Numbered from the stretch's first letter, positions 14,035-25,918 are shown. The stretch is DNA of 64,000 nt from Clytia hemisphaerica (GCA_902728285.1 CACVBU010000271.1:265371-329370), one strand, 5' to 3'. Program-made: numbers and translations. Notes: generated by a model not told the origin, from the sequence alone.

Positions 14035-14598
14035 ATGTATGGGAAAATGCTAATGTTTGCCTTGTTGATGAGTTTTCTACACACATTTGGCTGCAAGGAA
14101 TGTAAATGCGTCAGTCGCCAGTATTTTTGCCCTGCAAGCTCAGCCCAAAACAATATGGATTGCCTTGATTACTCAACTGAAGATTCATTAACTCACTTAC
14201 CCAAATGTGGTTACGTTTGGCAATATAAGAAAGAAGTAGCTCACTATGGGGTGACTTTGGATGGTTGTTTTAGGACGAAATCTTGTCAAGATTTAAATGA
14301 AACAATGGTTTGTATTTGTAAAGACTCCAGTGATACAGAGAATTCTGTTTCTCCCAGAGCACTAACAACCTGTCATTTTTACCACCGAGATTTACCTTAC
14401 GAATTTCTAGATTGTATCTGTAATGCTTTCCATCTTGAAAAGAAAGAAGCTGATTCGAATATTGAAAACACTCAGAAGATTATCATGATTGTTTTGATTT
14501 TAATGTTTATTTCGATGATGTCTTTAGCCTGTATTATTACTTGTTATGTCATGTCGACGCGTCCACCACCTAGATGGAGTTATGAAGATGATAATTGA
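14035..14598 (+). CDS. Cysteine-rich single-pass membrane protein of unknown family, 187 aa
   Basis: This single-exon ORF starts at an ATG in a strong animal context (ccaccATG). Residues 1-19 form a hydrophobic signal peptide. The ectodomain, about 20-148, has 13 cysteines (20, 23, 25, 32, 43, 58, 78, 84, 93, 95, 113, 127, 129) and an N-glycosylation sequon at N88. Residues 149-173 form a strong transmembrane helix, followed by a short tail with a Pro-Pro-Pro-Arg-Trp stretch. It should therefore be a type I surface protein. The cysteine rhythm, with C-x-C pairs followed by acidic residues, faintly recalls three-finger (Ly6/uPAR-like) or activin-receptor-type ectodomains, but spacing and length do not match well enough to assign either. 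I do not recognise the family. No neighbour within 6 kb suggests a function. Confidence 0.75.
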   Translation: MYGKMLMFALLMSFLHTFGCKECKCVSRQYFCPASSAQNNMDCLDYSTEDSLTHLPKCGYVWQYKKEVAHYGVTLDGCFRTKSCQDLNETMVCICKDSSDTENSVSPRALTTCHFYHRDLPYEFLDCICNAFHLEKKEADSNIENTQKIIMIVLILMFISMMSLACIITCYVMSTRPPPRWSYEDDN

Positions 14599-16770
14599 AA
14601 TCAAAACTCAGGAACCTTGGAGTCTGTTATAAAAATGGCTTTCATGTCGGACAGACATTTCGATACTTTGAGACTACTTCAAATGGTACCCCCTAAGACT
14701 TTTAGACTATCAAAAGATTTCCTTGGAAACATTACTCTGACTTGAAATAGTGACCCAAACAGTTTTTTCTTGTGTCGGATGGACAAGACAGAAAACAAGA
14801 TTTTACATTTTCTTCACTATACTGCTTGTTCTATGTCAATTCCACAATTTATAGGAAAATTGTTACTTATTTGAAGATTACTCCTTGATATTAAGTAGAC
14901 GTGGCTATATATAATGACTTTTCCTCGAAACTTTGTCGCATCTTCTCTAAACGAGAAGTAAAATTCTGTGACTGAACAAATTTTCTTTGAAATTTAAGAC
15001 TTTCGTCAAATTTTCAAACAAAATTTATTTTTGAAAATTATTCTCGAGATTCCGATTGACTAATTTATAGAATTTTACTGGAAAGCGATCCCAATTTCAT
15101 CAACTTCGACTTTGTCGTATTCCACCAATTCAATCGAAAAAAGGCTTATTCATTTTCGCCAATCGTGGACCCCTCCTTTTTATTATCCATAATTATAAAA
15201 AATTTTCTCGAAAGATACGAAAGAACGAGTCTAAAATGTTTGAAATGTAGAGCGGATTTTTTTAATTTTATTGTTTTTATACTGTAAATATTAGTCTTTA
15301 TACAGAAAAATACCAAATTCACTTTCAGATTTATTTCTCGTTTAGTTAACTTGATCTAACTTAAAATTGAATGAAAATTTTTAGCCATTAGAACTTTCAC
15401 ACAGATTTGTAGATGCAATTGACTCACTCTAATTTGATCCTTTAAGGGACCAAGAATTTTTTGATAAAGCACCTTATTCTAATTTTTAGCTGAGGGGACC
15501 AAATATTTTAGTTCGAATTAAAGAAGGATTCGAAAGGAAAAGGTTCGAATAAGAGAGAGTTGGATGTATTAAAAACACCCCTTGTATTCTCGAAGCAGAT
15601 CCTGATTACTCCGCTCTGACACGTATGAAGCCATGAATCCCATCACATTCACCACATGCCTTTAGAATAGAGCGTGGTAAGCAAAGAATGGATTATCTAG
15701 ATAATGGGATTAACACCACTGTGTCACAGACCCTGAGAAACCCCAGCACACTGAAAATTTGGTCAGTTCTTTGTCCTCGTTTGGAAAATACCCTATAATT
15801 TTAGCCCCACCGGGTTGAATTGGTTGAATTTGACTTCATCCCTGGGCTGGAATCAAATTTCATGGTTTTTATGACACCTTAGGATGTTGAAGGTAAAAAA
15901 AAGCATCCTTGATAAGAGTGTAATATTTCTCTATTTTGCTCCCGGGTTTCATCCCAATTTGAAAATGTAATGGAAAATATTACACTGCAAAACGACCCCA
16001 ATGGATTTTGTTAGCTAGAAACGAAAGAATTTCTATCCCCATTGGGATAGATTTTGATTTGGAAAATAAATAAGCTTTCATACCTTTCTCTCTGCTTGTT
16101 CCTGTTCCAATTGCCTAGAAATTCGGTATCGGTATTATTATACTAACCAAAGTACCAAACGATTCAAGGCAATTCTCGTCAAAAAATACATTGGAATCTT
16201 TCAGACCAACCTTTTTTAAACTTTTTTTAAATCCAAAAGTTCCATTGCTGTTTTGTTCATATTTAACGTCAATTTTACTGAGCAGAATTATTCAAATGAG
16301 ATTTATCAGAGTACAAAACGATGATAACAGAATTCGATTCTATCCCAACTCTATGTCATCATGTTTTCACACAATGGAGGAGAGTTGACCTAGAGGAAAA
16401 TCAGACATTGAAGAATGGAAATCAAACTCCACCGTTGAGTTTATATTTTGTTTTTCGGAAAGGTTACTAACTAGATGAGCTAGTTAGCATCTTAATATGA
16501 CATTTTAATGTCTATTTTGATGTTTTTCACTATTCAGGGTTAAGTATCAACAATTCATAGATTAATTAACAACATTCTTATATTTTTCAACCTATCTGTT
16601 ATGAGGAGAGTTATATAGCAAGTCTTAGAATTGTACCATAGGTTAGATAGATAAATAGAGTCGATATTTTACGTGGGAAGCCCAGTAATCTAGGACTTTT
16701 AAACATTCTTTCGATTGTTTTCACAGGGCCCAAGACTAACCAGTTCGACTATCTATGAACATTAGAAGGT

Positions 16771-16838
16771 GCAGGGATTCTAAACGCGAATCGCTGGTTT
16801 AAGACGCTAACGCCTTTGACCACTTGGCCATCGCTCCT
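16771..16838 (-). pseudogene. tRNA-like relic (Leu/Ser-type)
   Basis: Read on the minus strand, the sequence begins ggagcgatggccaagtggtc, a good match to an internal A box, with an expected-length body. The B-box region is degraded (gtttagaatccc rather than ggttcgaatcc) and the anticodon stem pairs poorly. It is more likely a tRNA-derived repeat or pseudogene than a working tRNA. Confidence 0.4.
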
Positions 16839-17133
16839 TACAGCTCCCGTCTGTGCCATTGATTAAGTAAAAAATCAGGCCTTGAAAGCAACATATCTAT
16901 ATTAAGGAATACCATGTTAAGAATCTATCCAAAAATGTAAACATTAAACTTTTGTCTAGCCTACTTTATTGCATGTCTTTTATATATAAAAACGAAGTAT
17001 ATAAGAACATAAGACAAAAATCAAGAGTATTCTTAGAATATTTCAAGGCTTTGCAGTTTCTAAAATATGTGATTTCTTAGCAAAATAAGCCGAAATACTC
17101 ACAAAATGCTAAAAATAATAACAACACTTTAAG

Positions 17134-17380
17134 ACACTCCCTTCTCACAGACCCACTGGACCCTTTCCCACTGGAAATATTGGCCAAAATATCGTCTCCG
17201 ATGGAAAATTATACTCCAATTTTTTTTCTCCACTGAGAATAATCAAATAAACTCACTGAAAATCTCATGCTATAATTTTCTCGTTCCCATTGAATTTTCT
17301 GACTTGAAAACAAAAGAATCGAAAGCCCCAGCCATAGAAAATATGGAAGTATCCTCACCGGGTCTATGAGAAGGGGGTGT
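17134..17380. mobile_element. Family B inverted-terminus element (copy 2)
   Basis: The ends are acactcccttctcacag and ctatgagaagggggtgt. Flanking 6-mers tttaag and tttaat match at five of six bases, consistent with a 6-bp target duplication. The interior has repeated 'ccactggaaatattggcc' type motifs. Non-coding. Confidence 0.7.
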
Positions 17381-18169
17381 TTTAATAACACCTTTAGGCT
17401 TAGAACTTAAAACTAAGAACATCTTCAGACTTCTTTAATGTCCTTATAAAAAATTGTATTCAGGCATAACATAATCATTTCGCTAATAAAATTTTAGGGA
17501 TTATGACCATCTTAACCTTTTTAAAACTATCATCATCTTTTGATATTTGATATTTGAAATCCACGATAATCACCTCCTCAACGGTGTGCAATAAATTTTA
17601 AGGATGGGAAATAAATTCAATCAAAAAGTGTAAGGACAACCCCTATTATTTTCTAATTCATAATCTCAAACGAAAATAACTTTATTTATCATTTTACTTT
17701 CATCTCTTCTTGTCATGTTAGTGGGTCGTCTAGAAAGTGTACAATTTACGAAATAATTACAAATATATACCAATAACGAATTTATAAATGCTATGGATAA
17801 TAACACTTATTTGAAATAATATTATATATTAATCCCAACCCCGGGGGGGGGGGGGGGGGTACTTAGGCAAAATAGGTGCCGGGTATGTGCGAGCCATAAG
17901 GGTACCTTTTCTCAATCCTCAAAAGTCTCTGAAAGGGGTACAAATTCAAAAGTTAGTCTCTGAAAGGGTCCCAAAATCACGAAAATCAAAAATTTCTCTC
18001 TCAAAGGGTCACGATTTCCAAAAATTTTAACCAAAATTTGGTGAGAATCAAACCAAAATTTGGAAAAAAAGGAAAAAGTCTCTCAAAGGGTCCCAAAATC
18101 ACGAAAATTTAGTCTCTCAAAGGGTCGATTTTCGATTTTCGAGTTCCCAACGTAGTAATATATCAATAC

Positions 18170-18630
18170 TACAGGGTGTCCCTAATAAAAGTATCGAGTT
18201 TGAACATGCGATTGAGTAAAAAAGTTTGTGTGTGTTATCGCTAAAATATAAGAACGTTCTCCATCACAGCTCATTACAAAAGGTAGTTACAACGTATAAA
18301 TTAATCAATAGCCCTTTTTACTATTCCCCTGTTGCATAAATGTATCTTTAAAAATCAAAATTAATAAAAAAATTTTATTGTTCCATACATTCCATTTTTA
18401 TTATTTTCATAGTTTTACATACGATTCTTTACAAACATGTTTTAATTGTTGCGTTTTTCTCATGATCGTAATTTCGTTGCATTTGTAAACAGGCAGAGTA
18501 TGTTTTTATTGTTACGTAATGACAAAGAAAAAAGAGGGAGAGCTTAAAATACAATTTTGTGAATACACACTTAAAACTTTCTATTCAATCGCATGTTCAA
18601 ACTCGATACTTTTATTAGGGACACCCTGTA
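18170..18630. mobile_element. Inverted-terminus element, family F (copy 1)
   Basis: The roughly 49-bp ends start tacagggtgtccctaataaa and finish with the exact inverse, tttattagggacaccctgta. TA is present at both tips, as in Tc1/mariner-type insertions. There is no transposase. A second copy is at 19418-19676, and a related pair of ends lies at 42298-43367. Confidence 0.8.
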
Positions 18631-18707
18631 TAGCGCTAAGGCAGTCATAAAACAATACTCTTTGTAAATAGAGAAACTGCAATAAGGTAATAGCCTCTTA
18701 ACTGGGA

Positions 18708-19682
18708 GCATAGTATAAGAAAGCCGCGGCTGGAATATGTACCGCATTGTCTTTTCAGTTAATTGCTGTTCCATCTCTGTCTCCGAGCTTTATAAGAACA
18801 TCAAGATGCTCAGTTTATTATTGGTAGATAGTTTTTGAAATTTTTCTCTTATTTTCCTTTAAAAAAGGTTTTTTTATTGCTAGATATCTTTGAATCTGTA
18901 CCCAATAGAACACTTGAACTAATTTTGGACATATTTTAGGGGTATTTTGTGGAAACAATAGTTTTTCGACAAAATTTAAATTATAAGAACTATATTCAAG
19001 ATGACAACTTTCCTGTCAGTTTGAATGATGAATTTTGAAGGTGCTGGCTTGAAATTTTCACAGTATTATCTTGATGTACTTTTTCATTGATTTCTAAAAA
19101 GATTTTACTGAAATATTGCGAAGGAACCCGAGGCACTTTATTAATTTTTGAGTTCTTTCAGCCCAGCCATTTTGTGCTTGGTTAAATTTCTTATTGTTGA
19201 TCTTTCCTTTATAATGATTTTATAATGCAAGTGTATTATCAAGGGCATATCATTAATGTCTAAAACGCGCTTAGAAGTAAGTATTAACGACAAACCAATA
19301 AAATCTACCATGAAAGATGCTACATTACTGATTTCTTGATCAACAAATAGTCATCAAATACGACAGAGATAGAACAAGAGAAGTTCAGATGTTATCATTC
19401 CAGCCGCGGCTTTCTTATACAGGGTGTCCCTAATTAAAGTATCGAGTCGAAACACAACTATGAGTAGAAAGTTTTATGTGCGTGTTCACAAAATTGTATT
19501 TTAAGCTCTCTCTCTTTTTTCTTTGTCATTACGATTAATTTATACGTTGTAACTACCTTTTGTAATAAGCCTGTGTGATGGAGAACGTTCTAGAAATTAT
19601 TTTAGCGATAACACACACAAACTTTTCTACTCAATTGCATGTCCAAACTCGATACTTTAATTAGGGACACCCTGTACTATGC
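18708..19682. mobile_element. Inverted-terminus element G, interrupted by a family F insertion
   Basis: The left end gcatagtataagaaagccgc is mirrored by gccgcggctttcttata...ctatgc at the right. The right arm is split exactly by the F element at 19418-19676; removing that element and one TA rebuilds the inverted arm. Related single ends occur near 24228 and as a short palindrome at 37573-37602. Non-coding. Confidence 0.65.
19418..19676. mobile_element. Inverted-terminus element, family F (copy 2, nested)
   Basis: The ends are tacagggtgtccctaattaa and ttaattagggacaccctgta, perfect inverses. It lies within the right arm of element G and duplicates TA there, so it inserted after G. It is shorter than copy 1 and has no coding capacity. 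Confidence 0.8.
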
Positions 19683-19744
19683 TGGGAGGGAGGGTGGATG
19701 TAAATAATCTAACAACCTTTGAATAGCTTCGGACAGCCGTCCTT

Positions 19745-20008
19745 TTTAAAGGGGGGGGGGGGTTTGTAGGGGTTCGAAATACCGTTTTCCCGTCAAAATT
19801 CTTGCTAAATCCCGGAATCCCGAAAATTGGAAAAATAATAACACCGTCACACCGGCTTGTACAGGGCAAAAATTTACCTAGATACCGTCACCGTCTGATT
19901 TTAAAATACCGTTTTCCCGGCTCTTTTTTCGTCAAATCCCGTAATACCGTACTAAAAAAGGGCCAATCCCGTCACACCGTAAAAGTACAAACCCCCCTTT
20001 AAAGTCTA
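19745..20008. mobile_element. G-run-ended element with 'ataccgttttcccg' motif array
   Basis: A G run plus tttgtaggggtt at the left is opposed by gtacaaaccccccttt at the right. Between them are many degenerate units such as 'ataccgttttcccgtcaaa' and 'cccgtaataccg'. The architecture resembles the elements at 10840-12325 and 51280-52995. Non-coding. Confidence 0.55.
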
Positions 20009-20712
20009 ACATTATCTGACTATGAAACGCCAAAATAACAATAATAAATTCATATATGTATCAATGCTTAGAAAATGTCATGCCTTTTAAAATCAATACT
20101 ATTTATATGTGAAAAATACAATTTACAAATTATTTCGGATTTTTTTTCAGATCTCCAAATTTTTCAAATTTATTGGACTGCTCAGTGAGACCGCCTTGAG
20201 ATTTGCTGCTACAAAACTGTTAGTTAATGATCCCCATATTAAGATAATGATCTTAAAGATACAAAAATACAAAAGATTAAATAACTAAATTCACACATAT
20301 TCATATTTCATAACTGAACCTACTCAAGTTACCGAAAAAGGCATCGTACATTGGTTTAAGAGATCCTCTTCCAGAAAATGATTTGACAGAGATAAAAGAA
20401 TTACCTAATGATTAAAGATTTTAAGTGTCCCCGTTTAATATCAGATACATATTTCATATCAAGACAGTATCTATTGTTATATTATGCTGATATAAACAAA
20501 CAATGTTTTTCTTTTCCTCTTTCTGATCATCTTGTTCCATATCCGTGTCTATCCAAAGTGGAAAAGCTTGTAAATTAAGATTGATGACTAAGCAAACGAT
20601 ATCATTCTTATTTAAAAACAAAGCCTTTAAATTTTCTACATTTACTGAACATCTAACGTCCATATAAGGAACATCATACAGGCTTGAGGTGTAGCCTGTA
20701 CCACCCCAAACG

Positions 20713-20951
20713 TACACGTTTTTTATTTTAAGAACAAACTATAAGAACATAAGGCTTCGATGACCAAAATATTAAGAACAAGTTAAGAACATTTTAAGGC
20801 TTCGTGGACTCTGAAACACCCGATTTTAAAGGAGAAATGGACAAAAATACTCAGAAAATGGTGAAAATAAGAGCACGTTAAGAACATTTTTAGGCTTAAA
20901 AGTCAAAAAGTTAAGAACATCTGAAAGCTTTAAAAATTTTGGATGTTCTTA
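20713..20951. mobile_element. Family A MITE-like repeat ('taagaacat' repeats)
   Basis: It begins tacacgttttttattttaag and contains recurring 'ttaagaacatttttaaggctt' units, ending near ggatgttctta. Other copies are at 24570-26453 (interrupted), 28198-28408 and 44371-44622. In better copies the two ends are inverse (tacacgtttttttataagaaca / tgttcttatataaagaacacgtaa). Confidence 0.6.
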
Positions 20952-21161
20952 CTGATCTCTGACGTCCATGAGAAATATCATACAGTCTTGACAAATACAC
21001 TTAAACAATAGACCCCGGGGGTACTAGGGTTGGCGGATGAGAGATATGTGCGGATGGGACCTCTAAAAACCGACCCTTAGAGCAACGAGTTAGAAAATAG
21101 TGTTGACAAATACACTTAAACAATAGACAAACAATACATTGGCCCATTTGTATGCCTAATG

Positions 21162-22118
21162 CTAACATGTGAGTTTTTTTGTATTTGAGATGGATTGTTT
21201 TCCTTGGAACAAACTACTAACTTGCGATAAAAGAGCAGTAATTGTCTTGAAATGTTTACACTGTTTCAAGGCGCTTTTTAATAAACGCATCACTAAGCTG
21301 GAAACTTTGATATGACCAGGTCTTGGCAGTGAATTCTTAACCATCTTTTCAAGCGCTGGATCGATTGCTCTTTTCAAAGCCTTCGATAACTCATGACGAA
21401 TGATCCTAGCCAGAGGTTTGTTAACCAAAAAACCAGCCAGGAAATAACTGACTTCTAAATCACCAAAATTCAGACTCTTCCTTGATTCAAATCCTCTCAG
21501 CTCATATTCATAATGCAATGTATTTCCAGTTAAAGCTTGGAGCTTTAGATTAATATGAATGATCGGTGTGAAATCAAAATTAATATAATCGTTTTTCTAC
21601 AGGTTTGCAAAACATAAGAACCAAATACAGAGTCGAAAACTGGAATGGACTTTGACATGTCCTTTGATAACTTTCGTGCATTTATTGGTAAGCGAAAAGT
21701 CTATTTTCAAGCCCAAGTTGCAAGAATTTGAAATTTTAGATTCTGATGATATTTCAATATACGGTAAAGTGTTCATCGAGACTTCAAAGTTTGTTATATT
21801 GCTGTCATATCTCATCAACCCTAGTGCTGATTGTCCAGATACTGCACTAAGCTTAGATATCTTCACCGGTTTGTTAGCCTTTTGCCACATTTCTCTAAAA
21901 GCATTTTCAACAGTCCATGTAAAGTTTGAATCATTGGTAGAACGTCTCTGACGGCGGTGGAATACTTTGTTGGCATTGTAGTTAAAGTTCTCCTGAACTT
22001 GAACTGTGCTTTCTTCCACACCAAGGATTACCATATAGGCTGCCAGTGTGGCGACCCCTTCAAGTAATATCACTATCAATGCCCGATAGATCCAAGAGTG
22101 GTTTGGAGTTCTTCTCAT
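21162..22118 (-). CDS. Probable type II membrane protein with a TULIP/BPI-like region, carrying an in-frame TAG
   Basis: The ATG at 22118 opens a frame with a short basic N-terminus (NHSW...), a transmembrane segment at about residues 11-33, a furin-like Arg-Arg-Gln-Arg-Arg site near 55-59, and a lumenal or extracellular domain with sequons. The frame meets TAG at 21599-21597 and then stays open in the same phase to 21162. The sequence just before the TAG, ttttgcaaacctgtag, looks like a splice acceptor. A 75-nt in-frame intron from about 21674 (gttatc, a weak donor) would remove the stop and give about 293 aa. Otherwise the TAG is a nonsense mutation. The alternating strands and the amphipathic 'LVNKPLARIIRHELSKALKR' helix resemble lipid-binding TULIP/BPI-type domains; this assignment is tentative. 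I see no partner genes nearby. Confidence 0.6.
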
Positions 22119-22213
22119 TTTTCTTTAAAGTTTGTTTGAATCAACCATCGTGGTCCACTTTTCTTTGATTGCTGTTAGTTTAGTTTGAAATGTAATTGAA
22201 ATCGAGATAAGCA

Positions 22214-22221
22214 CTTTATAT
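22214..22221 (-). promoter_or_regulatory. TATA box upstream of the 22118 gene
   Basis: The minus strand reads TATATAAAGTGC about 95 bp before the ATG at 22118, a good core TATA box. A very short upstream reading frame (atggttgattcaaac...taa) lies in the presumed leader. Beyond the TATA box sits the foldback element at 22269-22433. Confidence 0.45.
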
Positions 22222-22268
22222 ACTAACGTTGATATTTTCAAGCTTTGTCCTACGAATCTTACGATATT

Positions 22269-22433
22269 ATTCATGATATGTACCACTGTAATGTCTTCTG
22301 AAATTACATCACGGACCTAACAACTGATTGGTTGTAAGTGACATAAAACCTGTCAATACGCCACTTGCAACCAATCAGCTGTTGGGGCTGTGATGTAATG
22401 TCAGAAGACATTGTAGTGGTGCATATCATGAAT
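22269..22433. repeat. Palindromic foldback MITE
   Basis: The arms 'attcatgatatgtaccac...aactgattggttg' and 'caaccaatcagctgtt...gtggtgcatatcatgaat' pair over most of the 165 bp. It lies just upstream of the TATA box of the minus-strand gene and could affect that promoter, which is inference. Confidence 0.75.
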
Positions 22434-24295
22434 ACACTATGCTACGAGATTTAGTCATTTTTTTCTTTTCTTGATGTACTATTGGCCTCCAGATAATGGT
22501 TTGTGAGAGAAACGCGTCTTTTCTAGACCTCTAACTAAGGGATTCTTATATTATGCACCTTAATTAGCTCCGTAGTCAAGGAAAAAACAAATTCCTACAA
22601 CTGTGATCAGTATATTCCCAGAAAATGGAATTCTTTAGAACTCGAAAGATTGGAAGTCATTTAATAAAAAAACTATATGAGTGGATTGAAAGGTTGAAAA
22701 GTTGAAAGTTAAGCAACATCAAGTCTTTTACTTCCTCCGAAACTAAAACGACTAAACGAAAAAAATCCCTGATATTCTGGATCTAGTTAATAGCTTTGAC
22801 AATCCTACTTTATTTACATGGATCAACGTTTATAGGTTCTTCATGCACCGCTCCAGATTTTCAATATCTCTTCTTTTGTACCATTTATATCCAAGCTCAT
22901 TTTAATCCTGCTAATTCTCCACATTCACTACCCTGGTTTGAGGAGAACGCATTATTATCAACAGTGACACACAAAATATAAATACAAAAAGTGTTTACTG
23001 ATCGAATGTGAACTTTTAAGAGGCCCCAGTGTAACCTGATAACAGCTGGTCATAATTTTCTTACGCGCACGCTAAGCCTCTAAAGGCGCTTGAAAATTAA
23101 CCATCTGAAGAAAATATAGTGTCTGAATCGCAGACCTCTACAAAACCCCAGGTATTAGTCTATAAGGAGCACAAATTCGTTAGTGGATGCCAGCAGCCTA
23201 AAGAAAATAGTCCTCCCGCATGCAGAAAATTCTACAACAAGAATTTTGTTATGCGCCAGAAAGTCAAAAACTAAATTTTCCTGATATGGCGCCCTATTTT
23301 CAAACACAATCATGCAACTTTGCTGTCATTCCCAGTCCTTTTAAACGAGCGTGGTCCATACGATTTTAAGATAGCATATTCGTCAGATTGTTATGTTTTC
23401 ATCCATTCCTTTAGAGCTTCAGCGTGGTTGACAGAAAACAATCACAATCTGATCTCAGGTTACCACAGTGGCACTCTTCATCACACCTTTACTTTAAATT
23501 ATTTCCTCTTATCATCATCACAAACCTTTTCAAAACTGAATCATTATAATATCACGCCAAAATATCGAATCACGCAAAACGCCACAAATCTGCCCTAGCA
23601 TGCATCAAGCCAATTAAATTGATCTTGCCATCAAACATTTGGAAACGCAGATTCAAACTCGAAAGAACCCCACTATAATGCCATCATGCAAACCACTGGG
23701 AGGAGGGCTAGTTAGATCCGAACCGGATAAGGGTCGTATAGCATAGAGTACAATCAGCGAAATATATTTGCAATTTAGGGTATTTTAACGTTTTTCAGAA
23801 TTTAAAGATCGGGCGAGTTGCAGTTTCAGTACTTCCACTTTGTTTCATTAGATTTTTCGATTTGGGAGGGGTTAAGTAGCTTCTAGGCTATATTATCTCA
23901 GCCTTATTGGAAAATTTTTGAGCTTTTAGATCCTGAGATCCTAAGGTCGTAAGTTTTAAGTCTAATGTTAAAACTCAGAATTAAAACTGTACTTCCGAAC
24001 TGTTCCGCAACGTATTGATTAACATAACTCACACACGTACCATTTATTAGAATTATGGAAATTCTGAGTTATGGAGTTATGGTTATGGTTTATGAGGCAT
24101 TATTAACAAAATTGACCATAAAGCTTGTTCGAGTTAAGGAGATATTCGAGTTATGGAGGTTCCGGAGTTATGAAGACTCAACTTTATAATGGAGCAGAGT
24201 TAATTGCTATCATCGAAAAGTCTTACCATAGTATAAGAAAGCCGCGGTCTTACGGCATATCAGAATTTGCCGATACTGAAGAAAAGGTTAGCACT

Positions 24296-24442
24296 CATAG
24301 GTGTAGCAAGGTACCCTGCAAAATTTATGGATAAGAGCGGTTTTTACGACAATGTAATTATTGTTTTATCAAAAGATAATGAATATGTCATAAACGTTTG
24401 CACTCCCTCATAAATTTTGCAGGGTATCTCGCTACGCCTATG
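24296..24442. repeat. Short inverted-repeat element
   Basis: The left arm cataggtgtagcaaggtacc continues to ctgcaaaatttatg; the right arm is cataaattttgcagggtatctcgctacgcctatg. The arms are about 34 bp with roughly 75 bp between. Non-coding. Confidence 0.65.
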
Positions 24443-25276
24443 GCACTAGCTTAAAAAGGATGATATGAGTGACTTTTGAAAATCGAAGTAGAAAAGGGAA
24501 AGAATTTTGTGTCATAGATCCTGTGGAACCCCTTCTTCTACTGAAAAAAAGACCAAAAACTGCTCCAATTACACGTTTTTTTATTAGAACAAACTATATA
24601 AGAAAATGGCTTCGATGGCCAAAATGTTAAGAACAAGTTAAGAGCATCTTAAGGCTTCAAGGACTCTAAAACACCCGATTTTTTAAGAAAATGGACAAAA
24701 ATACTCAAAAAATGACAAAAATAAGAACATGTTAAGAACATTTTAAACACCCCTGTCTCTGTGCCCCAGTGGGTGTTGAGTACCCAGTGGGGTGAGAATG
24801 AAAAAACCGGAAATTCACTGGGGTGAAAATATTCTTTCAAATATTGAGTGGGGTGGTGAAAATTTTCTTGACATTCACTGGGGTAAGAAAGAATTTTTTG
24901 CATGAGCTAAATTTTGGTTAGCCTGTTAGACAAAAACCGCTTTATTCTATCGTGTTTTAACGATGGGAGGTACTGGCTGACTTTTGGTTTAGTGCTAGTC
25001 AAAATCTGCTTCTTACATGCTACTAAAGTAGAAATATCATCTTGATCAGGTGGATCTACTCTTACAGTACTGTAACAGGAAATGAATGAGGTCTGGGGGA
25101 AGGGGGCTATAGAGGAGCAGTATGGTTATATCAAATTTTATAAACTCTGGGACCTAGTAATGTTTAGTCAACATGGTTAAAGTAGAGGTCTTTCTTTCAG
25201 TATCTACGCAAGTGAGAAAGCCTCTCGAAAACTTTTGAGGCTAGAACCTAGCTTTAAAGAAAGAAAGGGCTCAGGA

Positions 25277-25918
25277 AGGGGTACTAGGGTTGGCGAATGA
25301 GGGGTATGTGCGGACAGGACCTCCAAAAACCGACCCTTAGAGAGACTGATTTTTGCTGAAAAGGTGACCCTTAAAGAGACTTTTAAAAATTTTTTTTTTC
25401 GATTTTTGAAAAAAGTCATACCCTTAGAGAGACTTTATTACAATTTTTCTCTGGAAATCAAAAATTTTTCTAAAAATCCTGAATTTTCTGACCCTTAAGC
25501 TGGGTGTCCGCTGAAAAAAAATAAGTTCGTCGCAAAAACCTGTTGACAAAAAATAAAATCAGACATATGTCTGGAATTAAAAATCTATTGTTCTTTTTTA
25601 CGACGAAGTAAAAAATAATAAACGATATAGAATGAAAACGTTTTCATTTTTCATCGCTTATTTTTTTTCGCCCTATCGCAAATAAAACAATAGGTTTTTA
25701 ATTCCAGACATCTGTCTGGATTTATTTTTTTGCGACAGACAAATTCGCGATGAACTTATCTTTCCAATGGACACCCAGCTTTAGAGAGACTAATTTAAAA
25801 CTTTCTGATTTTTCCGACCCTTAGAGAGACTTTGAAAGGTGAAAAAACCGATTCTTACCGTCCGCATATACCTATCATCCATTTTTGCCTAAGTACCCCC
25901 CCCCCCCCCCCCCCGGGG
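25277..25918. mobile_element. Family C element with 'gacccttagagagact' motif array
   Basis: The left end ggggtactagggttggcgaa and the right end, ctaagtacccc with a long C run and cccgggg, are inverse in outline (gtacttaggc / gtactagggt, then tatgtgcgga / tccgcatata). Inside are at least six degenerate units of 'gacccttagagagacttt'. Partial relatives are at 17844-18165 (opposite strand) and 21013-21096. Confidence 0.65.
25498..25780. mobile_element. Palindromic MITE inside the C element
   Basis: The ends agctgggtgtcc and ggacacccagct are perfect inverses, and pairing continues through the 'ccagacatatgtctgg' region. TTA is present on both sides, and removing the insert rebuilds an 'acccttagagagac' unit of the host element, fixing the insertion point. 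Confidence 0.8.

Larger units (their letters stand above)
14599..21161. other. Repeat-rich intergenic region
   Basis: No gene is supported. The region contains a tRNA-like relic (16771-16838), family B elements, a C-family end (about 17844-18165), two 'tacagggtgtccctaat' elements (18170-18630 and 19418-19676), a larger element interrupted by the second of these (18708-19682), a G-run-ended element (19745-20008) and a family A element (20713-20951). A frame at 20700-20454 on the minus strand has no ATG at its head and abuts a repeat, so it is not called. Confidence 0.6.

Noticed and set aside
20454-20717. Minus-strand open frame of 87 codons
   Set aside because: It has no ATG at its head (starts at GTG), its upstream part runs into a family A repeat, and no domain pattern is visible. 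It could be a stray exon but cannot be supported.
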